A stretch of DNA of 64,000 nt from NCBI RefSeq assembly GCF_003171515.1, contig NC_089392.1, positions 2,852,001 through 2,916,000 on the forward strand, written 5' to 3'. Positions 21,062 through 33,200 of this stretch are shown here, in pieces. The position numbers and the translations under genes were made by a program. Each line of letters opens with the position of its first letter. The first letter of the stretch is position 1. The notes below the pieces were generated by a model, which ran no database searches, had not been told where the DNA came from, and saw nothing but the letters and a program-made list of their open reading frames with translations. Source of the stretch: Pyrenophora tritici-repentis. Its lineage: Eukaryota; Ascomycota; Dothideomycetes; Pleosporales; Pleosporaceae.

Positions 21062-21689
21062 GGGCAGTCACACTGAGAGGTCTCGGGGTGAATTTTACAT
21101 GCTACAGATAATATTAATACACTCCGATACATACTCATTATCTAATCGACATGTTCAGTGGGGTATGTCTTATACCGTGACCTGTAAGGTGTTAGTCCTC
21201 TTGCGATTGCGAACTTGAATCTGTAATCTCTCGAGTTGTCTGTGTGCGCGCAGCTCGTTGAGTCACCTTCACTTGCAATGTCCTACTATCATGTTTTACA
21301 CAACCTGGAGTTTACCGGTGAGCCAGCCCAACGGCTGAACATTAGCCAATGAGATCTAATGGCAGCACCGAAGTCATAGTGAAGCTGTATCCAGAAAGAA
21401 GAGTCATGCCGCCTTTCGCGAGCGTTTGCAAACGCGCACCGAGGCGCGTTATCTCCCGACTCTCCACCTGGACCCTGGATTTGCTCTAAATTTGGATTTC
21501 TAGTGCCCCCCCCCCCACGCGCAATTCAAACACCAACCTCTCACCTCTCACTTCACATCATCCTCAACTTTTTCAATACCACAGTCGACTCCATCTCTAA
21601 GCCTGCCGCGAGTCTCGACCGCCGCCATCTCAGTATGTGAACCCACGATGCTCAATTAGTGTTTACTAACCTTGTCTGGAATTGTCATC
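21062..21689. other. Intergenic with an 11-base C run
   Basis: 628 bases. A poly-C tract begins at 21506, followed by a CT-rich leader typical of fungal promoters, upstream of the small ORF at 21690. Confidence 0.45.
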
Positions 21690-21929
21690 ATGTCTGCGCA
21701 ACCGGGTCACGACCACGTCCTCAATGGTGACAGCAACTTCGACATGGGCAACTTAAAGACAGAGATGATACTATTGCAAAAGCAGTTGTCAAAAATCAAC
21801 ATCAGCTCCTTGGTAGCGGAAATGGTCTCCCTGGAGAAGAAGAATACAGACGAGGCCGAGCAAGGACTTGATGCCGAGCTGAAGGAGGTGGAACTTTCGA
21901 TAGACGCTCTTCACAAGGCGATCGCGTAA
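21690..21929 (+). CDS. Small coiled-coil protein, unknown
   Basis: From ATG 21690, 79 aa. Heptad-rich helix (MGNLKTEMILLQKQLSKI, LVAEMVSLEKKN, DAELKEVELSIDALHKAI). No family is recognised. The frame stops at TAA 21927-21929 but then stays open for 39 more codons to 22049. That stretch has coding-like, Glu-rich composition (LTVVAAALAATRTADEEEQK), so the stop may have truncated a longer protein. It is preceded by a CT-rich leader. Confidence 0.45.
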   Translation: MSAQPGHDHVLNGDSNFDMGNLKTEMILLQKQLSKINISSLVAEMVSLEKKNTDEAEQGLDAELKEVELSIDALHKAIA

Positions 21930-22049
21930 CTCACCGTCGTTGCCGCTGCTTTGGCCGCTACTAGGACCGCGGACGAGGAAGAACAGAAGGAGTCGCAGGA
22001 TGTGACCACGGTCGATGAAGAAGAGGAGTCGGACGGTAGGGCCTTGTAA

Positions 22050-23297
22050 GGCTTTACCCACTACGACAGGGCTTAGCCATCTATTCTAAGTATGTGTTCT
22101 TGGGAATGGACTGCTTCGGCGCATCAAGAATATTAAGGATACTGGAACAGCACATGATATAGTAGCCTGGCACCTGGCTGCCTGATGCAATACCAAAGTC
22201 GAAAACACCTATGCCAAATACATTAGTGGAATCTTCAGATGCTTGTCTCTCGCAAATTACGCTACCAGTACTTCTAAAGCACCGCGAACCTTATGCTTAG
22301 AAGGTTTCTTCGTATCCTTATCGCCGTCATGGCTCGTGTATACTGTGTTCACGTAAGGTTAAGAATTCACATGTCATCATTGACTGGCTACTCTCTCACC
22401 TGCCAGTACCCAAAAGGCATTAGTACGTCTAGCGTTACACCCACTAAGGTATATATACCGTTCTTTGGCCATCCACTCTCCTCCTCTTCTTTTTCTTTTC
22501 TTGAGCTCAGCGTTCACGTCTGCTCCCTTTCGGTTAAGCGATGAAGGGGTCTACTCGCAAGCTTCGCAGCTCTTTCCAGTCTATCATCATTTTGACTCTG
22601 AACATACATTCATTAGATGGTTCAGAGTTTCATTGCGCATCGCGCAGTAAATTAACAGGAGATCTAGGGATCTATTAAACAACTCGGTCTAATCTATATG
22701 CGACTATTAGGCGCTACTATTAACTTTGTTCGTTCGCCAGGGGAGCGGCCTCTAGAGTACGTACTACCCAGGGGATACTTAATCTTCATAGATCCCCTAT
22801 CACAAGCAGCTTTAGTTGTTCGTGAGCTACAGACAAATTTGGAGTGCTTATAGCACCCTTGTGCGTCGAGCAAGAGACTTAACCTACACTTCGGTGAGGA
22901 TCAGGTTAAATCTGAGCTGACTCGCACCCTCATTCTTTTTTCGTTGATCTCCTTGCCTTTTCGGCGGGAATTGAAGAATAACAGATCTTTTGCGGTCGCA
23001 TGTGTGGAAGACTGTATTGTTCTTCTCTCACTTGCTTCTTTGGTGATTGTCGAACATTGAGATGAGCGTTCTCTTTCACACATTGAGGACTATGTTGCGC
23101 CTTAATAGGCGTGCTATTATACAAGATCCAGGGTGTCATAATCACGGACTACAGTGCATTTCCGACATGTAGAAGCAATGGGTACAAAGCTACTCTCTCT
23201 GGAAAGTTTCTCATGACTTGGTAAATCATCTAGGTCTTTCTCATATTCCCTAGCTTACTTTGTGACTGCAAGTGGATGACTACTGTTGATTTCCATC
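22050..23297. other. Intergenic, possible repeat remnant
   Basis: 1.25 kb, no supported gene. A 51-codon ATG frame at 22698-22853 (starting MRLLGATINFVRSPGERPLE) has protein-like composition and may be a fragment of an old mobile-element ORF; I cannot name it. Confidence 0.35.
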
Positions 23298-24020
23298 TCA
23301 GCATCTCCCTCCCCGGCCACCCCGGCCAAATCCACCACCGAGACCGTCACCGAGGTCATCAAAGAGCCCTGCACCGCGCACTCCATAGCGACCTCCAGCT
23401 CCGCCAATGCCTCCTCCAAAGCCTTCAACAAGCGGCCCACTGAGCCCAACAGGATTTTCCTGGCGATACTGTCCTTGACGTTGAAGAGGCTGACGTCTAC
23501 CAATCCCCATATCCTCGCCGAAATCTTCCTCTGCGAATCCCATCTGACCATCCGCAGGCATCTGTCCGCGGTATAGCATGCGAAACAGTTCAATTCCTCT
23601 ATTTACTTCATTGAGAACGTCTTCGAAGTCCCCTGCTGTGTAGCGCTGTCCATAGCGGCGTCTAGGACCACCGATGACCAAGTCATTCATATCCACCCCA
23701 CGGCCGACACCACTAGAATCACCAAGTCCGCCTCGGTGGAATTGGAATCCTGCTTGGCCTCTAGGGAAGGCGTTGGGAAGATCATGATGGCGCGACCAGC
23801 GATCTGCTACTGGTGGACACATGGCTGCCCCTCTACTTCCACTCATCGTGTGCGGTCTATCAGTACCGAACATACAGGGCCTGTAGCTTCCATCGTCGAA
23901 GTCGTATAGGCTGTCGCTGTCTGAGTCGTCTTTGAGGGGAGGCATAGAGCGTCGGCGCTGGGAGTTGAAGATATTGCGGCGGTCGGAGGAGTTGGTGTTC
24001 TGGTAGGGGTTGAGGGACAT
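23298..24020 (-). CDS. Gly/Arg-rich uncharacterised protein
   Basis: Single exon from ATG 24020, 240 aa. The N-terminus is polar (RRRSMPPLKDDSDSDSLYDF), the centre carries VDMNDLVIGGPRRRYGQRYT and an FEDVLNEVNRGIELFRMLYR amphipathic helix, and the C-terminus is almost entirely Gly/Arg/Phe (GFGRGGRGGRC). RGG-type tails often bind RNA or drive condensation, but no RNA-binding domain is visible. The family is not recognised. A TATA box lies about 126 bp upstream. Confidence 0.65.
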   Translation of the reverse strand: MSLNPYQNTNSSDRRNIFNSQRRRSMPPLKDDSDSDSLYDFDDGSYRPCMFGTDRPHTMSGSRGAAMCPPVADRWSRHHDLPNAFPRGQAGFQFHRGGLGDSSGVGRGVDMNDLVIGGPRRRYGQRYTAGDFEDVLNEVNRGIELFRMLYRGQMPADGQMGFAEEDFGEDMGIGRRQPLQRQGQYRQENPVGLSGPLVEGFGGGIGGAGGRYGVRGAGLFDDLGDGLGGGFGRGGRGGRC

Positions 24021-25217
24021 GTTGGTTGTTAGGTTGAGAATTGTTGCTTGATTTCGTTGATGCTTATTGTTTTGAAGACGGTATTGTAGATGTGAGTGAG
24101 TTTTTAGGTCATGAATAGAAAGAGTGGTAAGATTCTGAGAGAGGTTTTATATACGGGCTGAGGGGCGGTTTGCAGGAGCGACATGTGAAAGGAGACATGC
24201 CACCGGGCTACAACAGTGTACACGAAGTAGTTATTCGTAACCATGTTTAGGGTAGAGACAATACATAATCTGTGAAGGCCAAAACGGGAATCTTGAACGC
24301 GACTATCGTTGTGATGGCGTCTTCCAAACACAGCAACATGACAGCGCACAACACGAGGAGAAGGGGTGTGAAGTTATAATTGTTTTGGAATCAATATCAT
24401 CAACAGCTCACAAAAGGTCATAACAAGCAATCATGACCTCAAGCCCTGATGATTAATCACTGCCGACATCAGCTTGCGCCGTCACTCCATGGCCCTTTGT
24501 CACAGGAAATGGCGTCATCTAGATCAGTTTCAATAACATCAACTCCAGCTAGACCCTCGATCAACATAACTTGACACATGTGGCAAACTCTTCGATATCA
24601 CAAAGAAGATCACATACTTCTGCTCGTGTTGAACGAACAAGACAGCCCCTCAGCCAGTACTGCACAACTACTCGCTCCAACTCTTCACGTCTGCCATACC
24701 ATGAATACTAGAATAAACACAAAACCGACCCACGCCGAAATTACAAAGAAAAAAAATATAGATATAGAGAAAGCTCAGCCATGAATGAAAGGGTTATAGG
24801 CATACTCCCAAGACAAGTCAGCCTCGTCTCCCTCCCTGCCTCCACAACCCAACCCAGGAATCCAGCCTCGTGCGGGGTCAACGCACTCCAACGCACCCAA
24901 CCACCCAACACTCACACAGTCACCCGCACCACTGACCGGAAACCCCCTGTATACACACCAAACCCAGAAAAGAATGCACGACCCAGAGTACAGATATGCA
25001 GGTCGCATCACAGTGCAGCAAGGCAAACAGAATCCTGTCAGGGCTATGCGCCGCCGATGATGGTTTGCGCACCGTTTTTGTTTGCCTCGTTTCTTGGGTA
25101 TGCGGCTCTGCTGTGTACCGTACCCGCAGACACGCATGCATGCCCTATATTTTTTTTGTTAGAATTCTTAGGCGACGTATGAGTGTGGGTGTATGTCGCG
25201 AGTTCCCGGTCAATAGT
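24021..25217. other. Intergenic
   Basis: 1.2 kb: the promoter of the Gly-rich gene and the 3' flank of the F-box gene. A 133-codon plus-strand frame at 24781-25182 has no domain and lies antisense to the expected 3' UTR. Confidence 0.45.
24146..24153 (-). promoter_or_regulatory. TATA box of the Gly/Arg-rich gene
   Basis: TATATAAA on the minus strand (complement of 24146-24153), 126-133 bp upstream of the ATG at 24020. Confidence 0.5.
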
Positions 25218-27222
25218 CTAGCAACACGTGCCTTCTCTGCAGCGCCTCTCTTGACCAGGCGACCAGATCCATGGCGTTGCAGGACTGGAATTCGCTGTTG
25301 CCGCAATGGCCGCAGCATCATCAACTATGCCATAATTCGCAGAGGCCGACGCTGATGCTGATGCTGATGCTGATGCTGATGCTGATGATGATGCTGATGC
25401 CTTTTCTCCCTGCCCATTAACCCCTACCGCCACCGGAAACCCGCGGCTGAAGTCCACAACAACAATGCTTCCGAGGGCGCTGTCGTCACCGGAATTGTAC
25501 GTGCGCCCCGGCTTGACCATGTAGATGAAATAGTTGCCATCGAGGACACCGGTGACGCTTTTGGCAAGTGGTGTATTGCCGGATGGTAAGGCTGGGTTCA
25601 TGATGGTATGCAAGTGCTTTGAACAGGGGCAGTGGGATGCTGGGGGTGGCCACATGCGGATTGGGGAGTGACGATATCGGGTTGCGTTGTCGATGAAACC
25701 AGGTTGTTGGGGGTGGATGGGGGCTTTGGATTCGGCGTTGTTGCCGCTGTTGCTGTAGGTGTATTGAAGGCCCATTTCGCGTCTTGAACCTACGCGTAAC
25801 CGGAGACAGGGTGGTTGGGAGGGGCTGTTGCAGCAGCGATCATCCTCTACAAGGTCGAGGAACGATGTACATGCGTAGTTGTATGCTCTGAATTTTGTCC
25901 TTGCGAGCATGAAAGAACGGCGGGTCGTGTCTGTGCTGGAGAACTCGGGGTGTTGATTCCAGCTGTAGAGGGCTGGCGTAGGCTTCCAGTGGGGATGGTT
26001 TGATGAGTCTATCAAGGGGACGAGTGGCTCGTTTTCAGGTAGTAATTGTTCGTCGAGCATGTCCTCGAAGTCTTCACCGAAGTTCAACTTAGTGACGTAA
26101 AATGTACGGGATTGTCGCGAGGATGCCTGTACCCACTCTCGTCGTGACTCAACAATGACAGTATCGTTTGTGCATTCGTCAATTTGCAGTGTTAGATCGG
26201 TCCATGTGTCGTGGATAGGTCCTTCTTTATGCTGTCGACGGTAGAGACGCTCATCTTTCTCCACCTCATCCGGCAATGGCGAGTTGAGCGGGAAGCGAAC
26301 CACATGGTAAAAGGAAGTGTAGTCAATCTCCTCGACCTCAGAGGACTCTTGATTAGAAACAGCGTAGAAGTGGTTATTGTGTATCTCGAAAGCGATGGTA
26401 GAGCCAATGTCAGATCCGTGAAAATTTTCGAGCAACAGTGGACGTTCACGTCTCGGTAATGGAAAGTTAATATCTAGAGAGATGCCTTCGATTTCCCATT
26501 TACGCTCCCCATCATCACCTCTACCAGTATGCGTAACATAGTAGAGATAACGAGAGTTGTGCCTGACAAGAAGCCTATCACAAGCAGCAAGTGGTATTCT
26601 TTCAATGACTCTTTTGTCAGTTGGACAGTCGGGCGCGGTATTGATAGCGTAGATATAGCTGGTTTCCGATCCCCTGATCTTGGTGCAATAGATGGCAAGA
26701 ACTCCCTCGGAATAGTTAAGAAGCCGAATCTTGCATTCTCCGGGGAAGATGGGATATCTTTGTCGAATAATGCTGACCAGATCAAGAATACTACTCGACT
26801 GGGAACGTAGATCCGAGACACGAACCACCTCACCATGCAGCACGCATATAGTCCCTTGTCGATACGCAAAGGTGTTCCCGTGACCCAAGCTGCGAACAGA
26901 GAAAGGATGCGCAGTTGACAAAGCGTGTCTTCTGTCATAAAGAGATTGAAGGGCTTGTTTGTAGGTGATCTTTTCTGCTCGTGCTAACTCTGCCTCTTTC
27001 GTATATGGATGGTTGATCTTTCCAGCAGCGTCAGCACTTGATAAGCATGATGACCGATAACGGTATGCTTACTTCGACTGTACGCCTGGCGATCGTTCTT
27101 TCGTCTAACGAAGCTCTCAATCGCCGACATGTCTGGCCGATGTGGAAAACGTCTTCAATGTCCAAATGCGAGACAACACAAAATATCAGATCAAAGGGGA
27201 GCTGATCGAGAGAGACAGTCAT
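25218..27222 (-). CDS. F-box protein with a large uncharacterised C-terminal region
   Basis: Two exons, 27073-27222 and 25218-27017, with a 55-nt phase-0 intron (GTAAGC..GGAAAG); 649 aa. The F-box is at residues 5-45 (LDQLPFDLIFCVVSHLDIED, HIGQTCRRLRASLDERT). Such domains bind Skp1 in SCF ubiquitin ligases. The rest resembles the beta-propeller-like region of fungal F-box proteins (repeated VLAIYCTKI, LYYVTHTGRG, HVVRFPLNS strands), but no repeat family is clear. Near the C-terminus an alternating Ala-Ser tract is encoded by a GCTGAT hexamer repeat (25351-25398). The target is unknown. Confidence 0.78.
25351..25398. repeat. GCTGAT hexanucleotide microsatellite inside the F-box gene
   Basis: Six perfect GCTGAT units, one GATGAT and one GCTGAT. 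They encode alternating Ala-Ser on the minus strand, so length changes stay in frame. Confidence 0.9.
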
Positions 27223-28777
27223 GAAACGCGGACAAGGGCTGGGGATGAGGATGTGAATAAGGCAAAGAGGGCAAGTATGCAGGGTGTATGTAGGTGATGG
27301 GCAAGAAGAGGTATATTATGTGTACATAAGAGCAGTATCCGAAACTTGCATGCATGGACCTTAATCAGCCGGTAGTACTTCTCGGGAACGCGCTGCAGAC
27401 ACAGACGTTCAAATACTCAATGTCTGCGGAGCCCCATCGCATTCCAAGGTTCAGAAAGGCCAGACCGGAGCATGTAAGGGCAATGCATAGTTCCGGCGTC
27501 TTGTGGACCAGGCTGAGATCTGCGGGGTTGAGGCTCTGTGTTCAACTAGGCCAGCCCTACGTGCCGTTAGTGATACAATCAGGCGAATGAGATAGAAATG
27601 CAAACAGATCTAAAGATTTTGTTGAGACAAAAAGTGAACACTCTTTGCCCATGCATTGATTGGTACACATACCTTTCTAACAGATTTGACCATTTTAGCG
27701 TGGTATTGAAGCTGTCCGGCTGATCAATATTCGAGCCTACCACTATAAGGCTCTGCTCCCTAGAGCTAGATACTATGTACCAAGAGAGACTAGCGTACCT
27801 GGGAAAAGTTGTAAGTTAACCCCCACTATGCGGCTCTGCAGCGGCGCAGCTCCGGCCACGACGTAATCTGTTTGTTGTTACGTCGGCCTCAGCCTTGTTG
27901 TCCACCGGATTTAATGAAGAAAATGGTAATCAACCCTTTAAAATTTAGATTATTGAGAACATTCGTACTTTCTATAGCTGTCTACTCTTGTTTCCAAAGC
28001 TATCCATGAATAAATCTTGTCAGGTTTCGATTGCTGCTCCAAGGCTAAGCCGCGCTTGCCAACACCCAGCCCACTAGAGCCTGCCATTTTCAGCCTGATA
28101 ACATAACCGGTCATAATATTGCCTTCTATTCCAATACTATACAAGTGCATCATGTATGCGGCGTTCAGAACCCCGCTCTTGGATTAGGCGCGGGTAACGC
28201 CCTTTGCCCTGGATATGTAGTATGTTACGAGCCCAGACTTCGTGGAACCGGTTCATCCATCGAGGTGGGTCATCATGTATCGAGTGCATCGATCCGGTTC
28301 CGGTATATGCAGCACTCAAGCAGACTGAGAGATCGACTGACAACTGGTCCACCAGGAAGCACACGGAGCACACCGTTGATGCGATTGACTTGGCTTGGCT
28401 CACACAACCAGCTCTTGTAACCAATAGAGCCAATCCTGTTGGATGAATCGATGTATTGGCAGCGCGGGAGATGCATAAAGGTCCAAGTAAAAAAAGATGT
28501 CGTGTGGTTGTGCGCTGCTCTGTTGCACCACCACACGAGCGTGACCAACTGGCAACGACCAGGCTGGCTTGCACCACGTTCAACAACGTTATACATCGTA
28601 ATATACAGCGTCGCGCATGGTAAGCCAACAGAGGTAACCGTTAAACTTGTGTCGGGCTGAGATACTGAGGGTCTGTCAGGAAGGCGATAGAAAGAAAGCG
28701 TCCTAAACCAGTTCCTCATTGGCTCCCATGAACGGTAGTCTGCCAGGTCAAAAAGAAGGACGTAGGACTATACCACA
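27223..28777. other. Intergenic, no supported gene
   Basis: 1.55 kb. A 163-codon minus-strand frame (28137-28628) and a 78-codon plus-strand frame (27354-27590) show no domain. Some AT-rich stretches; possibly old repeats, but no terminal repeats were found. Confidence 0.45.
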
Positions 28778-29936
28778 TCACTCTTCAGGACCAGCTCGTT
28801 GGCGAGCTTGGCCCTCCCAGCCACGGAGTGGCCAACCGTTGGGCAAAGTCGAGTATGGCGGCAGGATATAGCGTCCTTCGCAACTTCCTTGGTCTTTACA
28901 TTGCAGGTCACATAAGCCGAACACTTTGCAGTAGCACTCCTCGGCGAAAGGGCAGTGGACGGGGGGCTTGCCGAAGATGACTGTTGGAATTAGTACACAG
29001 TACAATGGGTGATGCAGAGGAGACCAAAGATGGAGACTCACTGTGCCAAGAGTATTCAAAGACGCGTCCACTGATGGCATCACCTAGCCCAGTCTCCATG
29101 ATCCAATCACGATACCTTACATAATCTTCTTTCTTCCTCTCCCTTATCTTCTCCTTGGTCGCAGCAAATTGCGCGCAACAGCTCACGCCCACTGCGCTAG
29201 GAACCTCCTCTCCAGGAAACAGGTGCTGGAAAGCCTGCTTATAGTCCCCACCAGCATGTACAGCCTCCCTATGCTCGCCTTCTTCCGCAAGCGGCTTGAT
29301 CTCGGCCGGACAGCCCAGCGACCATGCGCAGCGTATATTCACATAGCCTTCTTTCTCGAGATAGGGCAACTGGAAATGGCGAAGCATGGGTAGGCCGTCG
29401 TAATCTGGGTCATCGTTGTGCCATTGATAACGGTTGGGATGAATGAAGAGTACGTTGTCGGGAAGGGACGCGTAGTTGTCTATGATGTAGCTGGCAATGT
29501 GATATTAGCTTGGCGAGTCGCTATCGGGGCTTATAAGAGGGACATACGTTAGGTAGACCATGCTCTCTCGCCCCTTATTCTTGGGTACCGTGAGCGGTGC
29601 ATTTGGGTCGTCGACGCGGTATATGTTCTTCTCCCACTCTGGGAAATATTCCTCTAGCCACGTTGCGTTCTCAGACTGCTGGCTAGCGACAACAATGGCA
29701 GTACGACGTAGTTTTGCACCTTCATTGGCCTTGAGTGGTTTCTTTTCGACAGTAGGCGATGATTCGTTGGTCTGTTGCTCGTCGTACAGTTCATCGGGTA
29801 GGTGTGTCAGACTGGCGGATCCAGCTGCAGTTGCGCGTTGGTCCCAGAGCTCGAACTTCAAATGAATGAAGAGCGCAGTGAGCACGACAATATTGACAAT
29901 AACGACAACATTTCGAACAGTTATTAGACGAGGCAT
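28778..29936 (-). CDS. DUF3431 family type II membrane protein
   Basis: Three exons: 29548-29936, 29042-29490 and 28778-28980 (introns of 57 and 61 nt), 346 aa. I start at ATG 29936 (MPRLITVRN). One N-terminal membrane anchor (VVVIVNIVVLTALFIHL) then a luminal stem. The DUF3431 core follows: TAIVVASQQSENATWLEEYF, YIIDNYASLPDNVLFIHPNR, YQWHNDDPDYDGLPMLRHFQ and VGVSCCAQFAATKEKIRER. The splice junctions restore YLTYIIDNYA and EYSWHIIFGK exactly. The C-terminus has a Cys-rich segment (CPFAEECYCKVFGLCDLQC). This fungal family resembles Golgi glycosyltransferase-like proteins in layout; the biochemical function is not established. Confidence 0.83.
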
Positions 29937-30251
29937 GGCGCCACAAAGTAACCTCGGTGCTTGCACTACGGTTTCATGCGGAAGCGTTGCATCTGGGGAA
30001 GTTCACATGCGCGCCAGGGGAAAATCGGCGCTAAAATCGAGCGCCAGTCATCATACGGTTAGTCAGGGTCCAGAGACCGCTCCCCACCGCGAACTCCACA
30101 ATCTTTCCAAGCTAAGGTACTACTGGGCATTTGTGAGTGGTACTGGAACCGTACACTTTGTGTCATGCTTCATCATTCGTTGGTTGCTCCATATCTAGCC
30201 TATATTTTTCCATCTCTCGAACCTGTTGAGGCTCACACTCGACACATTGAA
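29937..30251. other. Intergenic between tandem genes
   Basis: 315 bases with the promoter of the DUF3431 gene and the 3' flank of phospholipase D. Nothing else seen. Confidence 0.5.
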
Positions 30252-33200
30252 CTAGGTGTAGATCTCTTCGGTGAGAGCGTTCAGTTCGACGCCTTCCTTC
30301 GCAATGTCCTCTTCCTTGAGGAAAAGCAAAGGCATCTCAACGAGTGTACCCTTGATGGTGCTGAGTACCTCCTTGACCTCACGTACACCCTGCTCGCCCT
30401 GACTGAAGTTCTCTGCAACAACATGGCCCCACTTGTACAATGAGGGCTTCTTGTTCTCCTTGGCCTTCTGGTCTTGTCCGAAGAAACGGGAGTAGTACTC
30501 ATCGTACTGCTTCCAGTTCCTGACTTCGTCCGTGGGCACTGGGTGGAACACCTTTCCGAAAGCTTGTGTGTTGGTGTGCGCCCTCCAGTTCCACATGCCC
30601 AGGAAATCGTCTGACAACGGGTCGACGACTTGTCGGTCCTCATCCGAACCCCAATCGTATTTGTTGGGTATGCCGATTGGTTCGTAGTTGGCGTCTGGAC
30701 GCTCCATATCTTGGGGCTTGAGTAGACCGAGGTGCTTTCGGAAGATCTCTCTTCGCAGACTCGCGGCAAACTCCGACGCGCGATATGGCTGCCCATTCAT
30801 TTGCGAATCGATGGGCTTTGGATCCTGGATGATAATAGCGATCTCAGAATCATGGTCGCCCAATTGAGAGCGATCGTTGAGATTAGCAGATCCGCAGATG
30901 ACAATCTGGTCATCAGCAATCAGAAGCTTGCTGTGAATGTACAACTCCTCAGACACGAAAGCGTCCATTTCAGAATCGGGGCTACCTTCCCAGGGCACAT
31001 TGCGGATGTCTTCGCCGCCAAGCATGTAGCACTCGCTGACGGTATCCCAACGCCCGTCGCCAAGACCCTGACGACCTCCGACCTTGCTGGCCTCTTGTTG
31101 GTAGCGTTCATAATCACCTTGATTGCCTTGTTGAGCTAGAGGAGGGGCTGAGGAGCCTTCCATCTCGTAGACACCATACTCCTGCGTCGGCGGTGGGCGA
31201 TAGGCTTGATAGTCGCGGGCACTGTCGTGTACAGCGTCAAAGCCTTCTTGGGCTCGGTTGTACGAGACACCGCTGCGCTCTTCAGTTTCTCGCATGACCT
31301 GACTGGAGTTGATGCGATCATAGCTGCGAAGGTTGTAGAAACGGATGTAGTCCATGGGGTTGAAGCCAGCCTTGGCAATCTCTTCGTAAATGGAATGGCC
31401 TCCGCGGTTGATCGAGTCATACTGGACTATAAGAAGATTTCGTTAGCAAAGGATGCCCAGAATATATAGACGACTGCGGGAATGATGTCTTACACTCCAT
31501 GATGGCGCGAGTACCAAGTGCCTCGTCGAGCTTCAGGTCGCCGGCGAATGCAGGTACCGAAGGAATCAGAATAATCATCTTGTACTTTTCGCCATTTTGA
31601 GCAGCGCGAACAATGCGTTCGACGATGGCTGCGCCGATTTTGTTTCTGATCGGCTTCTGCTGGTCGCCAGTAGCAGTGATGAAGAACTGGTTTTCAATGT
31701 ACACAAAATGCTTGCTGTTGCGAATGACCTCGCAGTAAGCGTTTTGAATCGAGTGCTAATTATAGTGTCAGACGGACATTTTGCAGGGCATGACTTATTA
31801 CTGACCTCAGTGTTGACCAGATTGTGACTCCATTTGGCAGCACTACGCGCGATTTGGCACTCGACGCCGCCTCTCTGAGCGCTGTGCTCGACGTGAGACT
31901 GTTGCTGACCCTGACTGGACCCATGTTCGTACTGTTCAAATTTGCTTTGCATCTTCTGGCGCAGTCCACCTGTGCGGCCGAACAGTCCTCGATCGCCTTC
32001 TTCGCCACCGAATCCGCGTTCGCCCTCCTCTTCGCCCTCGATGCCACGCTGCTGCATGGGAGGGGGAGGGTAGACACCGCTCTGTTGAGCTCCGCTGCTG
32101 GTTTCGGGTAGTCTGGCATATCTGGTAGCCTTCTTGCTATACTTCTCGTCATAGATGAAGTTCCAGCGCTGCGAGAAGTGTGTGCGAAGATCCTGTACAA
32201 CGGGGCCAGAAAGACACAAGGCGACATCAGACCATCCCATACGAGAGCTCTCTGTTCTGTCAAGCTTGTTGTTCTCCCAGTTGGACACATCTTGGAAGTC
32301 TATCAGAAGTTAGCGCCATTGGACATGTGTATTTCTGCCACAAAGACAAAGGGTAAGAATCAGTCTAGGTAGCTTCTGATGTTTAAGATCACCAATCAAG
32401 GTAGGTATTCACTGATATACTCGACCAGCTCCACATGGTTACGCCAGAGAGAGCCAAACTTACCGAGCATGCGGGCGTTGTTGAAATCCTGGCCCGGGAA
32501 AACGATTCGGTCGACATTGCCGGGATGCGCGTCCGCGATCGAATGCTGATTTGTGTCCCAACGTCCATAGCAGAGGTCCAGCCCTCCCATAAAAGCAGTA
32601 TGACCGTCAACTAGGCAAAGTTTCTCGTGATGTGCCCAATACATGACAGTTCCTTCGTGTGCTCCGTAAAGCGCCTTTAGGCCGTCTCCCGGAAGCTGTA
32701 CGAGCTTTGCTGGTGACAAAGACATGTTCTTGAGGGAAGCGAATAAATCCGACTGTAGTACGGCCGCGTCCGGCAAATGGTCGGGATGTCGGAAAACACC
32801 GATATTGGGGTGGAGATCTTCGAGATGGTGCTTCGTGTGGGAAGAGGAGACTGTAATGGGTGATGCAATCAGCGGATCTGTTCTTTCCCACTCTTCAAGA
32901 GACTTAAATATGACATCTAGACCGAGCCGTACAAGGCCTTTGGTGAACCAATCCGTCGAGTTTGGCAGGAGAGAGTGAAGGTAGTTGGGCAATATTGGGT
33001 TAAGTAACTTACGGGTCAGGGCTTGGGTAACCTCCTTGTATACAATGATGTTGACCTTCACGCCGCGTTCGGCTGCTGCGTGCAGCATTCGATCGACCCG
33101 GTACTGTTGGTTCTTGGCTGGAGGTCGGCGAAGATAGAGCTCTGGTGACAGCCACCAGTCTAAGATCCATATCGACTCCTTGGCGCGCTCCAGTGCTATA

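Noticed and set aside
24781..25182. 133-codon plus-strand frame
   Set aside because: Pro/Thr/Cys-rich with no domain, and lies where the 3' UTR of the F-box gene is expected.
27354..27590. 78-codon ATG frame
   Set aside because: No domain, no splice signals, and no compositional support.
27825..27840. 13-mer CCCACTATGCGGC shared with about 51830, considered as a transposon end
   Set aside because: Matches of this length are expected by chance in 64 kb, and no terminal inverted repeat or target duplication was found.
28137..28628. 163-codon minus-strand frame
   Set aside because: No recognisable family, and overlapping frames on the other strand are equally long.
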